Shown: positions 1 through 7,751, numbered from the stretch's first letter. The stretch: 56,163 nucleotides of DNA from Prevotella sp. UBA4330 (GCA_002394385.1 DGTS01000012.1:1-56163); one strand, 5' to 3'. Notes: generated from the sequence alone by a model not told the origin. A program made the numbers and translations.

Positions 1-269
1 AGGCAGACAGACAGATTGCAGAGGCTATAAAAGAAATAATGAAACAAGATTCTGTTTGGGTAAAGGAAAGAATGGTTGAATTTTATAATTTATATCTCCA
101 GAATCCGAATATAATAAAGAAAGAAGATCTCAATTTCATGAAAGAATCCACAAAAGGATTTATAGAAGATTGTAAAAAACAAAACATCGACTACAAAGCC
201 ATCCTTCGCAAGGAACTTGGGGATGAGCAGAAAGTCAAGGACCTGTTGAAGTTCTACGGGGCAGAGTAA
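1..269 (+). CDS. Hypothetical protein, C-terminal part (cut by window edge)
   Basis: The frame is open from base 3 of the window through an internal ATG at 39 to a TAA at 267, so the true start most likely lies outside. The visible part is about 88 residues, charged and helical-looking, ending KDLLKFYGAE. It has no signal peptide or membrane segment in the visible part. I do not recognise the family. The gene is AT-rich compared with the next reading frame, and only about 16 bases separate its stop from the open frame of the surface-protein remnant, which suggests a rearrangement joint close by. Confidence 0.55.
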   Translation, partial: ADRQIAEAIKEIMKQDSVWVKERMVEFYNLYLQNPNIIKKEDLNFMKESTKGFIEDCKKQNIDYKAILRKELGDEQKVKDLLKFYGAE

Positions 270-285
270 TCTTTTAACAATATAA

Positions 286-1194
286 ATCACGAAGAAAGAC
301 CAGGCAAGCCTCGACCGCATCAAGTGCAGTGCACTGAGCGACGAGGCCACCAACGTGACCAATATCACCTACACCACCGAGGGGGAGGTGAAGACCGCCA
401 CGGCCACTTACGACCATAACGGGGCCACCTACACCTTCACCGACACTTACACCCTGCCCTTGGAGAGTCTCGAACTACGGGATAATGCCAGCAACGAAGA
501 AACCCTCGAAAACTATGGAGGAAGGAAAGTGAATACGCTCACGCTCAGCGGTCGCACACTCTATGGGGACGGCTCGTGGAACACGCTGTGCCTGCCCTTC
601 GACCTCAGTCAGGATGAACTATCAACACAACTCAACCCCAGCGCGCTGAAGACCCTCGGCACCAGCAGTTTCGACAGCACGACGGGTGTGCTGATGCTGA
701 ACTTCACCGATGCCACCAGCATCGAGGCGGGAAAGCCCTATCTCATCAAGTGGACCAGTGGAGAAGACAGAAAGAATCCATTGTTCAGCAACGTCACCAT
801 CAATATTGATGATAAGGCGGTGATTACTGACATTGTGACCTTTGCCGGCTCGTTCTCGCCCTTCTCGCTGGAGGCTAACGACCGCACTGTGCTCTACCTC
901 GGGGCCGACAACACGCTTTACTATCCTTCGGCTGACATGACGGTAGGCTCCTGCCGCGCCGTGTTCAAACTGAATGGCATCACGGCTGGCGACCTCGCCC
1001 AGCAGGCCCGTGCCATCGTGCTGAACTTCGGCAATGGCGAGACCGCCACAGGGATTATCGGCATTGGATCGACTCGGACGGAGACGGATAAGAATGATGG
1101 CTACTGGTATGACCTGCAGGGACGTAAACTCAGTGGCAAACCCACGCAGAAGGGCATCTATATCAATCATGGTAACAAGGTCGTGATTAAGTGA
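286..1194 (+). pseudogene. 3' remnant of a Bacteroidales surface/secreted protein
   Basis: The frame is open from base 286, just after an in-frame TAA at 283, but has no ATG near its 5' end; the first usable start is a GTG at 355. The product has no signal peptide. Its middle is rich in Thr, Asn and Ser, and it ends with WYDLQGRKLSG...GIYINHGNKVVIK, the closing motif of many Prevotella and Bacteroides secreted proteins of the BspA/leucine-rich-repeat or InlB-repeat kind. That ending is normally preceded by several hundred residues and a signal peptide, so this is best read as a 5'-truncated gene. If translated from the GTG it would give a 279-residue cytoplasmic fragment. The family assignment rests on the C-terminal motif alone. 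Confidence 0.6.
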
Positions 1195-1353
1195 GAATAA
1201 AGCAGAGCTCGCTCATGCTTTATCGAGCGTGAGCGAGCTCGAACAAAGTTCAAGGTCGTGATTAAGTGAGAATAAAGCAGAGCTCGCTCATGCTTTATCG
1301 AGCGTGAGCGAGTTCGAACAAAGTTCAAGGTCGTGATTAAGTGAGAATAAAGC
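1177..1353 (+). repeat. Tandem 75 bp repeat with long hairpin
   Basis: The segment starting AAGGTCGTGATTAAGTGAGA (1177) recurs at 1252 and 1327, a strict 75 bp period: two full units and a partial third. Each unit begins with the last codons and stop of the upstream gene (KVVIK-stop) and contains an inverted repeat, GAGCTCGCTCATGCT paired with AGCGTGAGCGAGCTC around a 6-base loop (the second unit differs by one base, agttc). The hairpin could end transcription or stabilise a 3' end. The third partial copy stops just before the next start codon. Confidence 0.85.
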
Positions 1354-1356
1354 AAT

Positions 1357-1518
1357 ATGAAAAAGAAAGGATATCAGAAGCCCGCGGTGCGGGTAGTCTA
1401 GTTACAGCAGCAGGCACGCCTGCTGGCTGGCAGCATCTTCACCACCACCAGCACCAACCTTGCCGATGAGGACGAAGACCTCATCTACGGCGGTGGCGAC
1501 GAAGGTCCTGCGAGATGA
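1357..1518 (+). pseudogene. Small Bacteroidales peptide gene interrupted by TAG
   Basis: ATG at 1357 opens a 53-codon frame beginning MKKKGYQKPAVRVV, then TAG at 1399-1401, then LQQQARLLAGS and an acidic tail ending YGGGDEGPAR with TGA at 1516. This is the layout of a small peptide found widely in Prevotella and Bacteroides (lysine-rich start, KP..RVV.LQ core, LLAGS, acidic EDxxYGGxD..AR end), often near surface-protein genes. The usual residue at the TAG position is Gln, so a single CAG to TAG change explains the stop. No start codon restores the rest. Function of the family is not known to me. Confidence 0.6.
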
Positions 1519-1525
1519 ATCAAGC

Positions 1526-1559
1526 GCACACGGGCTCAGACCCCGTGTGCATTTTTTTT
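1526..1559 (+). terminator. Intrinsic terminator after the small peptide gene
   Basis: GCACACGGG pairs with CCCGTGTGC around a short loop, followed by A and eight T residues (1552-1559). It is a classic rho-independent terminator on the plus strand. Confidence 0.85.
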
Positions 1560-1652
1560 CCTGCTATCGCCATCAGGGCTTGAAGCCTTTTTGCCAGACG
1601 GCCTTCACGCCGTCGCAGACATCGTAAAGGATATGCCGCCCCTGGATGCGGC

Positions 1653-1682
1653 GCCCAGTAAGGAACTTTTTTTGCTCAGTAC
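1653..1682. repeat. Left copy of a ~30 bp repeat flanking the AAA ATPase gene
   Basis: GCCCAGTAAGGAACTTTT followed by TTTGCTCAGTAC is closely similar to 3371-3402. It follows three small hairpins (about 1575-1592, 1597-1614 and 1636-1653). The two copies bracket the ATPase gene in direct orientation. Confidence 0.5.
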
Positions 1683-1719
1683 ATTTTGAGGCTCTCTTTT
1701 GCATTATTTTGCCAATTTG

Positions 1720-1751
1720 TTTGGTTGTCTCGATTGAAAAGTGTAATTTTG
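1720..1751 (+). promoter_or_regulatory. Bacteroidetes-type promoter of the AAA ATPase gene
   Basis: TTTG at 1720-1723 is followed after exactly 20 bases by TAATTTTG at 1744-1751, matching the Bacteroidetes -33/-7 consensus. Expected transcription start is about 1755, giving a leader of roughly 58 bases. Confidence 0.7.
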
Positions 1752-1811
1752 CAGAATTAAATTTTATTGAAAAGTGTAGTTTTTGACTGCTAAAAGTTAT
1801 TGAAAAGTGTA
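1733..1811 (+). repeat. Three 13 bp iterons with 33 bp period (operator-like)
   Basis: ATTGAAAAGTGTA occurs at 1733, 1766 and 1799, each start exactly 33 bp from the next. The first overlaps the -7 box, the second lies in the leader, and the third ends two bases before the ATPase ATG where a ribosome site would be. No other ribosome-binding sequence is visible. Confidence 0.8.
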
Positions 1812-1812
1812 A

Positions 1813-3183
1813 ATGGCCATGCTGTACAGGAAGATCACATCGTACATCGAGGACTACCTGAAGTCCGATAATGACAAGATTCTGATACTGGAGGGAGCCC
1901 GCCAGATTGGTAAGTCGTTCAGTATTCGTGAGGCGGGTACACGTCTCTACCCGAACTTCGTGGAAATCAACTTCGTGGAGGATGACGAGGGGGAGCAGCT
2001 CTTTAAGAACATCCATAAGAAGGAAGACTTCTATCTGACCCTTAGCATGGTGGCAGGCGACAAGCTCAACAACCGCGATGATACACTGGTGTTCCTCGAC
2101 GAGATTCAGCACTATTCGCAGTACCTCACCATGCTGAAGTTCCTGCGTGAAGATAACCGCTACCGCTTTATCGCCAGTGGCAGTCTGTTGGGTATCACCC
2201 TGAAAGACACCACCTCCATTCCAGTAGGCAGCATCATCATCAAGGATATGTTCCAGCTCGATTTCGAAGAGTTCCTGATTGCGAACGGCTTCGGAACTGA
2301 GGCGATTGACATGCTGCGCATGTCCTATGAGAACCGCCAGAGCCTTTCGGAAGAACACCATAACCATGTACTCGACCTTTTCCGCCGCTATCTGCTGGTA
2401 GGCGGTCTGCCCGATGCCGTCAATACCTACCTCGAAACACATAACATTGTGAAGGTTCGCGAGGTACAGGATGGCATCCGTAACCTTTATGCCAGCGACG
2501 CTTCCAAGTACGAGAAGGAACACAACAAGAAACTGCTCATACGCCGTATCTACGAGATGATTCCCTCGCAGATGGAAAACAAGAAGAAACGTGTGGTGGC
2601 ACAAAACATTCGTGGCAAGAAGGGTGACCGTTTCGACCTGTATAAGGATGAGTTCGAGTACCTGATCTCATCAGGTATATCCTTGGCCGTCAATGCCATC
2701 ACCAACCCTCATTTCCCGCTGAGTGAGTCACTCCAGAAGAATCTGCTGAAGCTCTATCTGAACGATGTGGGACTGCTTACCGGCATACTCTATCGCAACA
2801 ACATCCGTCCAGTTCTCGACGATATTCGCAGTATCAATCTCGGTTCCGTCTATGAGAACGTGGTGGCCCAGGAGCTTCGCGCGCATGGACACAAACTCTA
2901 CTATTACGACAACCGCAAGCAGGGCGAGGTGGACTATCTGGTTGACAGTCACCAGACGATGAGTGCTCACCCGATAGAGGTCAAGTCGGGAAAGGACTAC
3001 ACAGCGCACAGTGCGCTCAACAACCTCTTGAAGAATCCCGAGTACAATGTCCGTACGGCTACTGTCATTTCCAACGAGCGCAAGGTCTATCAAGATGACA
3101 AAGTGACGTATATGCCTGTCTATTTCGTGATGTTTATGGAAGCTGATACACCTCAGACAGACAAAGAAGAATATATTTTTTAA
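1813..3183 (+). CDS. AAA ATPase with C-terminal DUF4143 domain
   Basis: A 456-residue protein. Walker A is GARQIGKS at residues 28-35 and Walker B is LVFLDE at about 92-97, giving an N-terminal AAA_14-type ATPase domain. The C-terminal part is DUF4143-like and carries GEVDYLV near 371-377 and PIEVKSG near 387-393, the D...ExK arrangement of PD-(D/E)xK nucleases. Bacteroidales genomes usually carry several such ATPases; their role is unsettled. No membrane segment is seen. It has its own promoter with three iterons, stands alone between two similar 30 bp repeats, and is more GC-rich than the gene downstream, so it may behave as a movable single-gene unit. An ATG at 1819 is an alternative start. 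Confidence 0.85.
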   Translation: MAMLYRKITSYIEDYLKSDNDKILILEGARQIGKSFSIREAGTRLYPNFVEINFVEDDEGEQLFKNIHKKEDFYLTLSMVAGDKLNNRDDTLVFLDEIQHYSQYLTMLKFLREDNRYRFIASGSLLGITLKDTTSIPVGSIIIKDMFQLDFEEFLIANGFGTEAIDMLRMSYENRQSLSEEHHNHVLDLFRRYLLVGGLPDAVNTYLETHNIVKVREVQDGIRNLYASDASKYEKEHNKKLLIRRIYEMIPSQMENKKKRVVAQNIRGKKGDRFDLYKDEFEYLISSGISLAVNAITNPHFPLSESLQKNLLKLYLNDVGLLTGILYRNNIRPVLDDIRSINLGSVYENVVAQELRAHGHKLYYYDNRKQGEVDYLVDSHQTMSAHPIEVKSGKDYTAHSALNNLLKNPEYNVRTATVISNERKVYQDDKVTYMPVYFVMFMEADTPQTDKEEYIF

Positions 3184-3577
3184 GAAAATCCGAAAGCTCC
3201 AAATATATGGCCGCCTTTTTGCACTTTTAACGCGCAGACGGCTCGTCATTTCACAAATTATTTGTACCTTTGCCATGCCATTGATGATTTTTGCTTGTCT
3301 TGATTTGCAGCACTAAGGTAAGTGAAAAATCCGATATGGCAAAATCCTGAGCCGCTCGGCTCTGCCGCTTGCCCCAGCAAGAACTTTTTGTTGCTCAGGT
3401 ACTTATAAAAGCTATTAAACTAAAGTACTGCGGAATTAAGGAATAACAGAAATTGAATACATATTATAATCTTTTTCATAACGCTAAATTACGATTTATC
3501 TATTTTCTAAAATACGAATTCACATCCTCTTATATAATGTGAATGGTGCAAAAACGGGGTCGGTTCCTTTTGTGCAT
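3184..3577. other. Intergenic region with orphan promoter-like box and hairpins
   Basis: No convincing gene. TACCTTTG at 3265-3272 fits the -7 consensus but lacks a clear TTTG about 20 bases upstream, and no frame longer than 13 codons follows it. Downstream lie GAGCCG/CGGCTC (3349-3362) and AGCAA/TTGCT hairpins, the second within a 30 bp repeat (3371-3402) also present at 1653-1682. A GCTCGGCTCTGCCGCTT stretch matches part of the palindromic element at 38010. The part from 3420 to 3577 is AT-rich and featureless. Confidence 0.5.
3371..3402. repeat. Right copy of the ~30 bp repeat flanking the AAA ATPase gene
   Basis: GCCCCAGCAAGAACTTTTTG then TTGCTCAGGTAC, aligning with 1653-1682 with a few substitutions and one-base gaps, same orientation. 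It can fold through AGCAA/TTGCT. Confidence 0.5.
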
Positions 3578-4039
3578 TCATTTTTCATCATAAAAGTTCG
3601 AAACACATTTATATTTAACTAAATTTTCTATCTTGACATTCTTTGTTTCATCAAAGACGACCCATCCTTTATCAAAAACAGGTATTATCCAATGAGGCTT
3701 ATTCTCTTCATCAAAACAAAACACATAAATGCTGTCTTTATTGTAATAGTAACTTTTTATATAACTGATAACAAATTTTGTATTATGAGAGTTCACAGGA
3801 ATGGAACTTCCAGTTCCTGTGAACTCTGAACTATCCGTAATTAAATAGAACCTCTCTATCGGTACTCTATTGCCATTCTCTATAATATAGTCTTTGTTAT
3901 AATACGGAGTTAATCCGTACGGAAGTTTATGATAATCAATAAAACTTCTGCCATAAAAATAGTTGTTATAATCACGTATTAATAATAAACATAATAGTAC
4001 TGGGAATAGCCACCAACATTTTTTTATTATACGTGTCAT
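3578..4039 (-). CDS. Membrane-anchored hypothetical protein
   Basis: A 153-residue protein starting MTRIIKKCWWLFPVLLCLLL: two to three positive residues then a hydrophobic stretch (about residues 8-21) that reads as an uncleaved anchor or signal segment. The rest is polar and rich in Tyr, Asn and Lys, with two short cores (FVISYIKSYYYNKDSIYVFC and PHWIIPVFDKGWVVF) that suggest a beta-rich domain outside the membrane. I do not recognise a family. It stands alone on the minus strand and is strikingly AT-rich compared with genes on both sides, which suggests separate acquisition. No promoter of the usual form is evident in the 70 bases upstream. Confidence 0.6.
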   Translation of the reverse strand: MTRIIKKCWWLFPVLLCLLLIRDYNNYFYGRSFIDYHKLPYGLTPYYNKDYIIENGNRVPIERFYLITDSSEFTGTGSSIPVNSHNTKFVISYIKSYYYNKDSIYVFCFDEENKPHWIIPVFDKGWVVFDETKNVKIENLVKYKCVSNFYDEK

Positions 4040-4129
4040 GATTATTCTGCTAAATTCCGATTAATCTGTTTCGTTAATTGTCTATAAAAGTGCAAAGGTT
4101 TCTATATTCACATGCAGAGGGCGACTTAT

Positions 4130-6484
4130 TTACTGATTATCAAGTGGCGTATTCTTTACATGTATATCGCGTTGTGGGAACGGTATCTCGATGTTGTTCT
4201 TGTTCAGGGTGTCGTAGATGCACTCCATGATGTCGCTGACAACATATATCTGCTTAACGGCATCCACCCAGCAGAGCAACTGGAAATTGACGCTGCTGTC
4301 GCCAAACTCAGTGAAGACGGCACGCACCTTTTTCTTCTTGTCGATGTTGGGATGCTTCATGTTCACCACCGCGTCTTCTACCAGGCTGCACACCTGTTTC
4401 ACGTTGGAGCCGTATGCCACGTTGAAAGGTATCAGCGAGAGCACAAAGCCGTGATTGCGCGTGAGGTTCTTATAGTTCTTTGTGAACAACTGCGAGTTCT
4501 GGAAGGCGATGACCGAGCCGTCGATGGCCTCAATCATTGTGCTGGTGTAACTGATGGAACTCACCTTTCCCTTGGTGCCGTCGCACTCTATCCAGTCGCC
4601 AATCTTAATGCGTCCTGCCATGAGCGAGATGCCGTAGTAGATGTTCTCCAGGATGTCCTTCATGGCGAAACCGATACCTGTTGACAGACCTCCCGAGATT
4701 ACTATCAGCCATGTGTTGCTCACCTTCATTATGGCGAGACTGATGAGCAGCCACGCGCCCCATACCACCACCTGCAGCACGTTGCGCCCCATCACGCTGC
4801 GGCTGTCGGCCGTGCGCGGGTCTTTCTCTACGAAGTGCTGGCGCAGCAGGGCGAGCGAGATGCGGTTGATGTATCCGAAGAGGAACCACAGCGAGGCCAC
4901 GATGATGATGTTCAGTATGCTCACGCTGATAGAATCGGTGTCGATGAAGCGCTTGGTAATGATGCCCATCACCACGTCGCTGAGGTTGAACACGTCGGCG
5001 GCGTAATAGATGGAGATGATGACGGAGCACAATCCCATGACAGGCAGCAGCACACGATAGACAAAGCGGAACATCCATGTCTTGCTGACCGGCTGTTCGT
5101 AAATGTGGTGAGAGTCGCTGTACTTGTGCATCCACTCGCTGATGCATGTTATGGTGAGGATGCACGTTAGTTGCATTATCCACCAGATAAGCATCTGCAC
5201 GCTGAGCAGCGTGTAGCCCATCCACGAGCAGATGACGCTGGCAACAAACACTCCGAGCGAGATGTATGTATAGTTCATGTCGCTCTTTGGAATCTTCTTG
5301 TTGTATCGGCGGATGAGGTACCACTGCCACAGGGCGCATACGAGCAGAATAGGCGGGAAGATGAGGTTCACCAGGTCGTTAGGTATGAGCACTATGCGGA
5401 AGGTGATGACGATGAAGCCTATCACTATCAGCGGCGTGTAAATCTTGAATGCGCTCTTTATCTGGTTGCCGTCAACACGCAGGAGCAGCGAGATGAGGAT
5501 GACGCCCAGCAGCCAGGAGTATTCCACCAGCAGCCCGCTGGCCATGATGAGGAAGTTCTGGTTTACGGTAGCCCTCAGTATTCCCAGTATCAGCGCGAAT
5601 GTGATTGTCGTGGTGGCGAGGATGATGCATGTGCGTTTCTTCAGAAATTCAGCTGAGCGGAAACGCTTTGGCAGCACATACCTGATGGCTATGATGTTGA
5701 GCACTATGGCAAGTGTGCCATATATTAATATGAAGAGGAAGAGGAAGGTGATTATCTTTATGTCCCATTGCGACTTCACCCCCTCTATCGGCTTGTATTT
5801 GTCGGTTACCGAGTCGGCAGTCTTCGACATCTGGTATTGCATGCTCTTGATGATGTCCCAGTATGGCTCGCCTCCGTTCTTGAAGATGTTAGTCTGTATC
5901 TCGTTGTAGCGCAGGTTGGCATAGTCGTTCAGCGTCTTCAACTGCTCTTCGGCTCTTTCGTAATACTTGATGTATTCTGTCATGCGCTCCCGCGTTTCCG
6001 TGTAGTTGTTGCGTATGTTCACGGCGAGCGTGAGACATACGTCGTGGTCAACCTTGGCACTGTCGTCGAGCCGGCGCGTGGGCATCTTGCTAAGGCTTGT
6101 GACAAGACTGTCGTAGCGCGCTATCTCGGTGTTCATCTTGTCAACATACTGGCGGAAGGGCAGGGTGGCCTTCTTGAAGTCCTGATATTGGTCGGTGGCC
6201 TCGTGGCACGCGTATGTGAGGTCGAAAACATAGTCGGGCTTCTGCGAGTAGAGCATAAGCGCGTTCTGGTTGCTTCTCGACATAGTGGAGAACAGGTTGG
6301 TGAGAATGCGCTTGTTCATCTCCTTAGACGACTTCATGTTCTCCTCCATTTCGAGGTACGTTTTCGTGAGTTCCTTGCGCAGAATATACAGTGTCTTGCT
6401 CAAGTCTTCCTCCTTGAGCACAGCGTGCATCGGCAGTGCCATCAGCAATGCGAGCACCAGTGTAAGCAGTTTTGCATGTTTCAT
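4130..6484 (-). CDS. Large mechanosensitive channel, MscS family
   Basis: A 784-residue protein. The frame extends upstream to 6733, but the start at 6484 is chosen because it opens a clear signal peptide (MKHAKLLTLVLALLMALPMHA) and lies just downstream of a promoter matched on the minus strand. Residues 22-270 form a helical periplasmic domain; about ten membrane segments follow; the MscS core begins near residue 598 (GGLSTGIGFAMKDILEN, the pore helix and its turn), then the beta domain (KIGDWIECDG, about 628-637) and the C-terminal alpha/beta domain. The size and long N-terminal region resemble the MscK/YbdG-like large members rather than small MscS. It should release solutes on hypo-osmotic shock from the inner membrane. 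It is divergent from the kinase gene, with promoters about 85 bases apart. Confidence 0.88.
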   Translation of the reverse strand: MKHAKLLTLVLALLMALPMHAVLKEEDLSKTLYILRKELTKTYLEMEENMKSSKEMNKRILTNLFSTMSRSNQNALMLYSQKPDYVFDLTYACHEATDQYQDFKKATLPFRQYVDKMNTEIARYDSLVTSLSKMPTRRLDDSAKVDHDVCLTLAVNIRNNYTETRERMTEYIKYYERAEEQLKTLNDYANLRYNEIQTNIFKNGGEPYWDIIKSMQYQMSKTADSVTDKYKPIEGVKSQWDIKIITFLFLFILIYGTLAIVLNIIAIRYVLPKRFRSAEFLKKRTCIILATTTITFALILGILRATVNQNFLIMASGLLVEYSWLLGVILISLLLRVDGNQIKSAFKIYTPLIVIGFIVITFRIVLIPNDLVNLIFPPILLVCALWQWYLIRRYNKKIPKSDMNYTYISLGVFVASVICSWMGYTLLSVQMLIWWIMQLTCILTITCISEWMHKYSDSHHIYEQPVSKTWMFRFVYRVLLPVMGLCSVIISIYYAADVFNLSDVVMGIITKRFIDTDSISVSILNIIIVASLWFLFGYINRISLALLRQHFVEKDPRTADSRSVMGRNVLQVVVWGAWLLISLAIMKVSNTWLIVISGGLSTGIGFAMKDILENIYYGISLMAGRIKIGDWIECDGTKGKVSSISYTSTMIEAIDGSVIAFQNSQLFTKNYKNLTRNHGFVLSLIPFNVAYGSNVKQVCSLVEDAVVNMKHPNIDKKKKVRAVFTEFGDSSVNFQLLCWVDAVKQIYVVSDIMECIYDTLNKNNIEIPFPQRDIHVKNTPLDNQ

Positions 6485-6492
6485 CACGACCG

Positions 6493-6524
6493 CAAAGATA
6501 ACAATTATCCATGCTTCTACCAAA
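6493..6524 (-). promoter_or_regulatory. Promoter of the MscS-type gene
   Basis: On the minus strand TTTG (6524-6521), 20 bases, then TATCTTTG (6500-6493). The expected start of transcription is about 6489, only some 5 bases from the ATG at 6484, so the leader is very short. Confidence 0.7.
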
Positions 6525-6583
6525 TGTTTTACGTCAAATTCATTTTTTTTAGTCGATGTGCCGTGAAAAACAAATCTTTTAAG

Positions 6584-6591
6584 TACTTTTG
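6584..6591 (+). promoter_or_regulatory. -7 box of the BadF/BadG-type kinase gene
   Basis: TACTTTTG fits TAnnTTTG. It ends 5 bases before the ATG at 6597, so the transcript would be nearly leaderless. No good TTTG was found at the -33 position. Confidence 0.5.
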
Positions 6592-6596
6592 CAACC

Positions 6597-7427
6597 ATGA
6601 AACTGATAGCAGACAGCGGAAGCACAAAGACCTCATGGGCGCTTGCCGACGGCATGGGCGCTGTGAGAATAACCACGGCAGGCATCAATCCTGCCGTGCA
6701 GAAGGAGGCTACTATAGAGCAGACACTTAGCATGCTGAGGATGCAGATGCCAGGATGTGCAAGTGAGATTTACTTCTATGGTGCGGGTTGTCGTGGAGAG
6801 GCATCGCTGCGCATGGAGAAATGTCTTAGAGAAACGTTCCCTGACGCAGCAAAAATCTGTGTCGAGAGTGACCTTTTGGGCGCGGCACGTGCATTGTTCG
6901 GCAGCGAAGAGGGCATAGCATGCATTCTCGGCACAGGCAGCAACTCTTGTCTTTACGACGGCAAAAGCATTGTGGCGAACGTTCCTCCGCTCGGATACAT
7001 TCTCGGCGACGAGGGCAGTGGGGCAGCGCTGGGCAAGATGTTCTTCAACGCTCTGTTCAAGGGCGACCTGCCAGAAGAATTGAAGGACATGTATCTTGAC
7101 GAGACACACCAGACGTACGACGACGTCATACGCTGTGTCTATCGTGAACCGAACGCCAACCGATACCTTGCATCAACATCATTGTTCGTGTCTAACCACT
7201 TGGATGTGAAACTGTTGACTGATATCGTTGAGCAAAACATAGAACAGTTCTTCCAGAGGAATGTTTGTAAATACAAACGCTCTGACTTGCCTGTTGCAGC
7301 AGTAGGCAGCATCGCCTTTTCCTATATAGATATATTTAATAAGGTGGCAGCACATCATGGTTATCGGGTGGCAAAAGTCATCAAACAACCAATAGAAGCA
7401 CTCGTAGATTATCATACAGAAAGATGA
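6597..7427 (+). CDS. BadF/BadG/BcrA/BcrD-type kinase (N-acetylglucosamine kinase-like)
   Basis: A 276-residue ASKHA-fold protein. The N-terminal phosphate loop is ADSGSTKTSW (residues 5-14), the second conserved block is ILGTGSNSCLYDG near residues 106-118, and LGYILGDEGSGAALG near 129-143 is typical of the N-acetylglucosamine/N-acetylmuramate kinase branch. It likely phosphorylates an amino sugar taken up or recycled from cell wall; the exact substrate cannot be read from the sequence. It is a single gene divergent from the MscS-type gene and followed by two tRNA genes with their own promoter. No signal peptide, so cytoplasmic. Confidence 0.8.
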   Translation: MKLIADSGSTKTSWALADGMGAVRITTAGINPAVQKEATIEQTLSMLRMQMPGCASEIYFYGAGCRGEASLRMEKCLRETFPDAAKICVESDLLGAARALFGSEEGIACILGTGSNSCLYDGKSIVANVPPLGYILGDEGSGAALGKMFFNALFKGDLPEELKDMYLDETHQTYDDVIRCVYREPNANRYLASTSLFVSNHLDVKLLTDIVEQNIEQFFQRNVCKYKRSDLPVAAVGSIAFSYIDIFNKVAAHHGYRVAKVIKQPIEALVDYHTER

Positions 7428-7486
7428 TGAGTGAAAGAATATTTAAAAGGGAAAATAAAGAATAATTAAAAAAATATTGCCGAAAA

Positions 7487-7518
7487 TTTGGAGGTATGGA
7501 AAAATAACACTACCTTTG
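7487..7518 (+). promoter_or_regulatory. Promoter of the tRNA pair
   Basis: TTTG at 7487-7490, 20 bases, TACCTTTG at 7511-7518. The first tRNA begins at 7567, so a precursor leader of about 45 bases is expected. Confidence 0.75.
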
Positions 7519-7566
7519 CACTCGCAATTGAGAAATCAGTTGCTGGCAAATCAAAAACAAGCCCGA

Positions 7567-7653
7567 GGAAGGATGGGTGAGTGGCTGAAACCAGCAGTTT
7601 GCTAAACTGCCGTACGGGTTCCCGTACCGGGGGTTCGAATCCCCCTCCTTCCG
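7567..7653 (+). tRNA. tRNA-Ser(GCT)
   Basis: Acceptor GGAAGGA (7567-7573) pairs with TCCTTCC (7646-7652). Anticodon loop carries GCT within CAGTTTGCTAAACTG. The long variable arm (TACGGG/CCCGTA) is typical of serine tRNAs, and GGTTCGAATCC forms the T arm. CCA is not encoded. Confidence 0.95.
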
Positions 7654-7677
7654 CAGGGGATTTGACCAAACATAGAT

Positions 7678-7749
7678 GGTGGATTCATCTAATGGTTAGG
7701 ATACAAGATTCTCAATCTTGGCATAGGGGTTCGATTCCCCTATCCACTA
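7678..7749 (+). tRNA. tRNA-Glu(CTC)
   Basis: Acceptor GGTGGAT (7678-7684) pairs with ATCCACT (7742-7748, one G-T pair). Anticodon stem CAAGA/TCTTG with loop TTCTCAA gives anticodon CTC, reading GAG. T arm is AGGGGTTCGATTCCCCT. It lies 24 bases after tRNA-Ser and shares its promoter and terminator. Confidence 0.93.
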
Positions 7750-7751
7750 CA

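Noticed and set aside
1573..2604. Long minus-strand reading frame opposite the ATPase gene
   Set aside because: It mirrors the ATPase codons, its N-terminal part lies wholly in that gene, and it matches no family; the plus-strand ATPase motifs are clear.
5768..6730. Long plus-strand reading frames opposite the MscS-type gene
   Set aside because: They are shadows of a well-supported gene with signal peptide and pore motif.
6485..6733. N-terminal extension of the MscS-type protein
   Set aside because: It would run across the promoter and into the divergent kinase gene; the internal start has a signal peptide.
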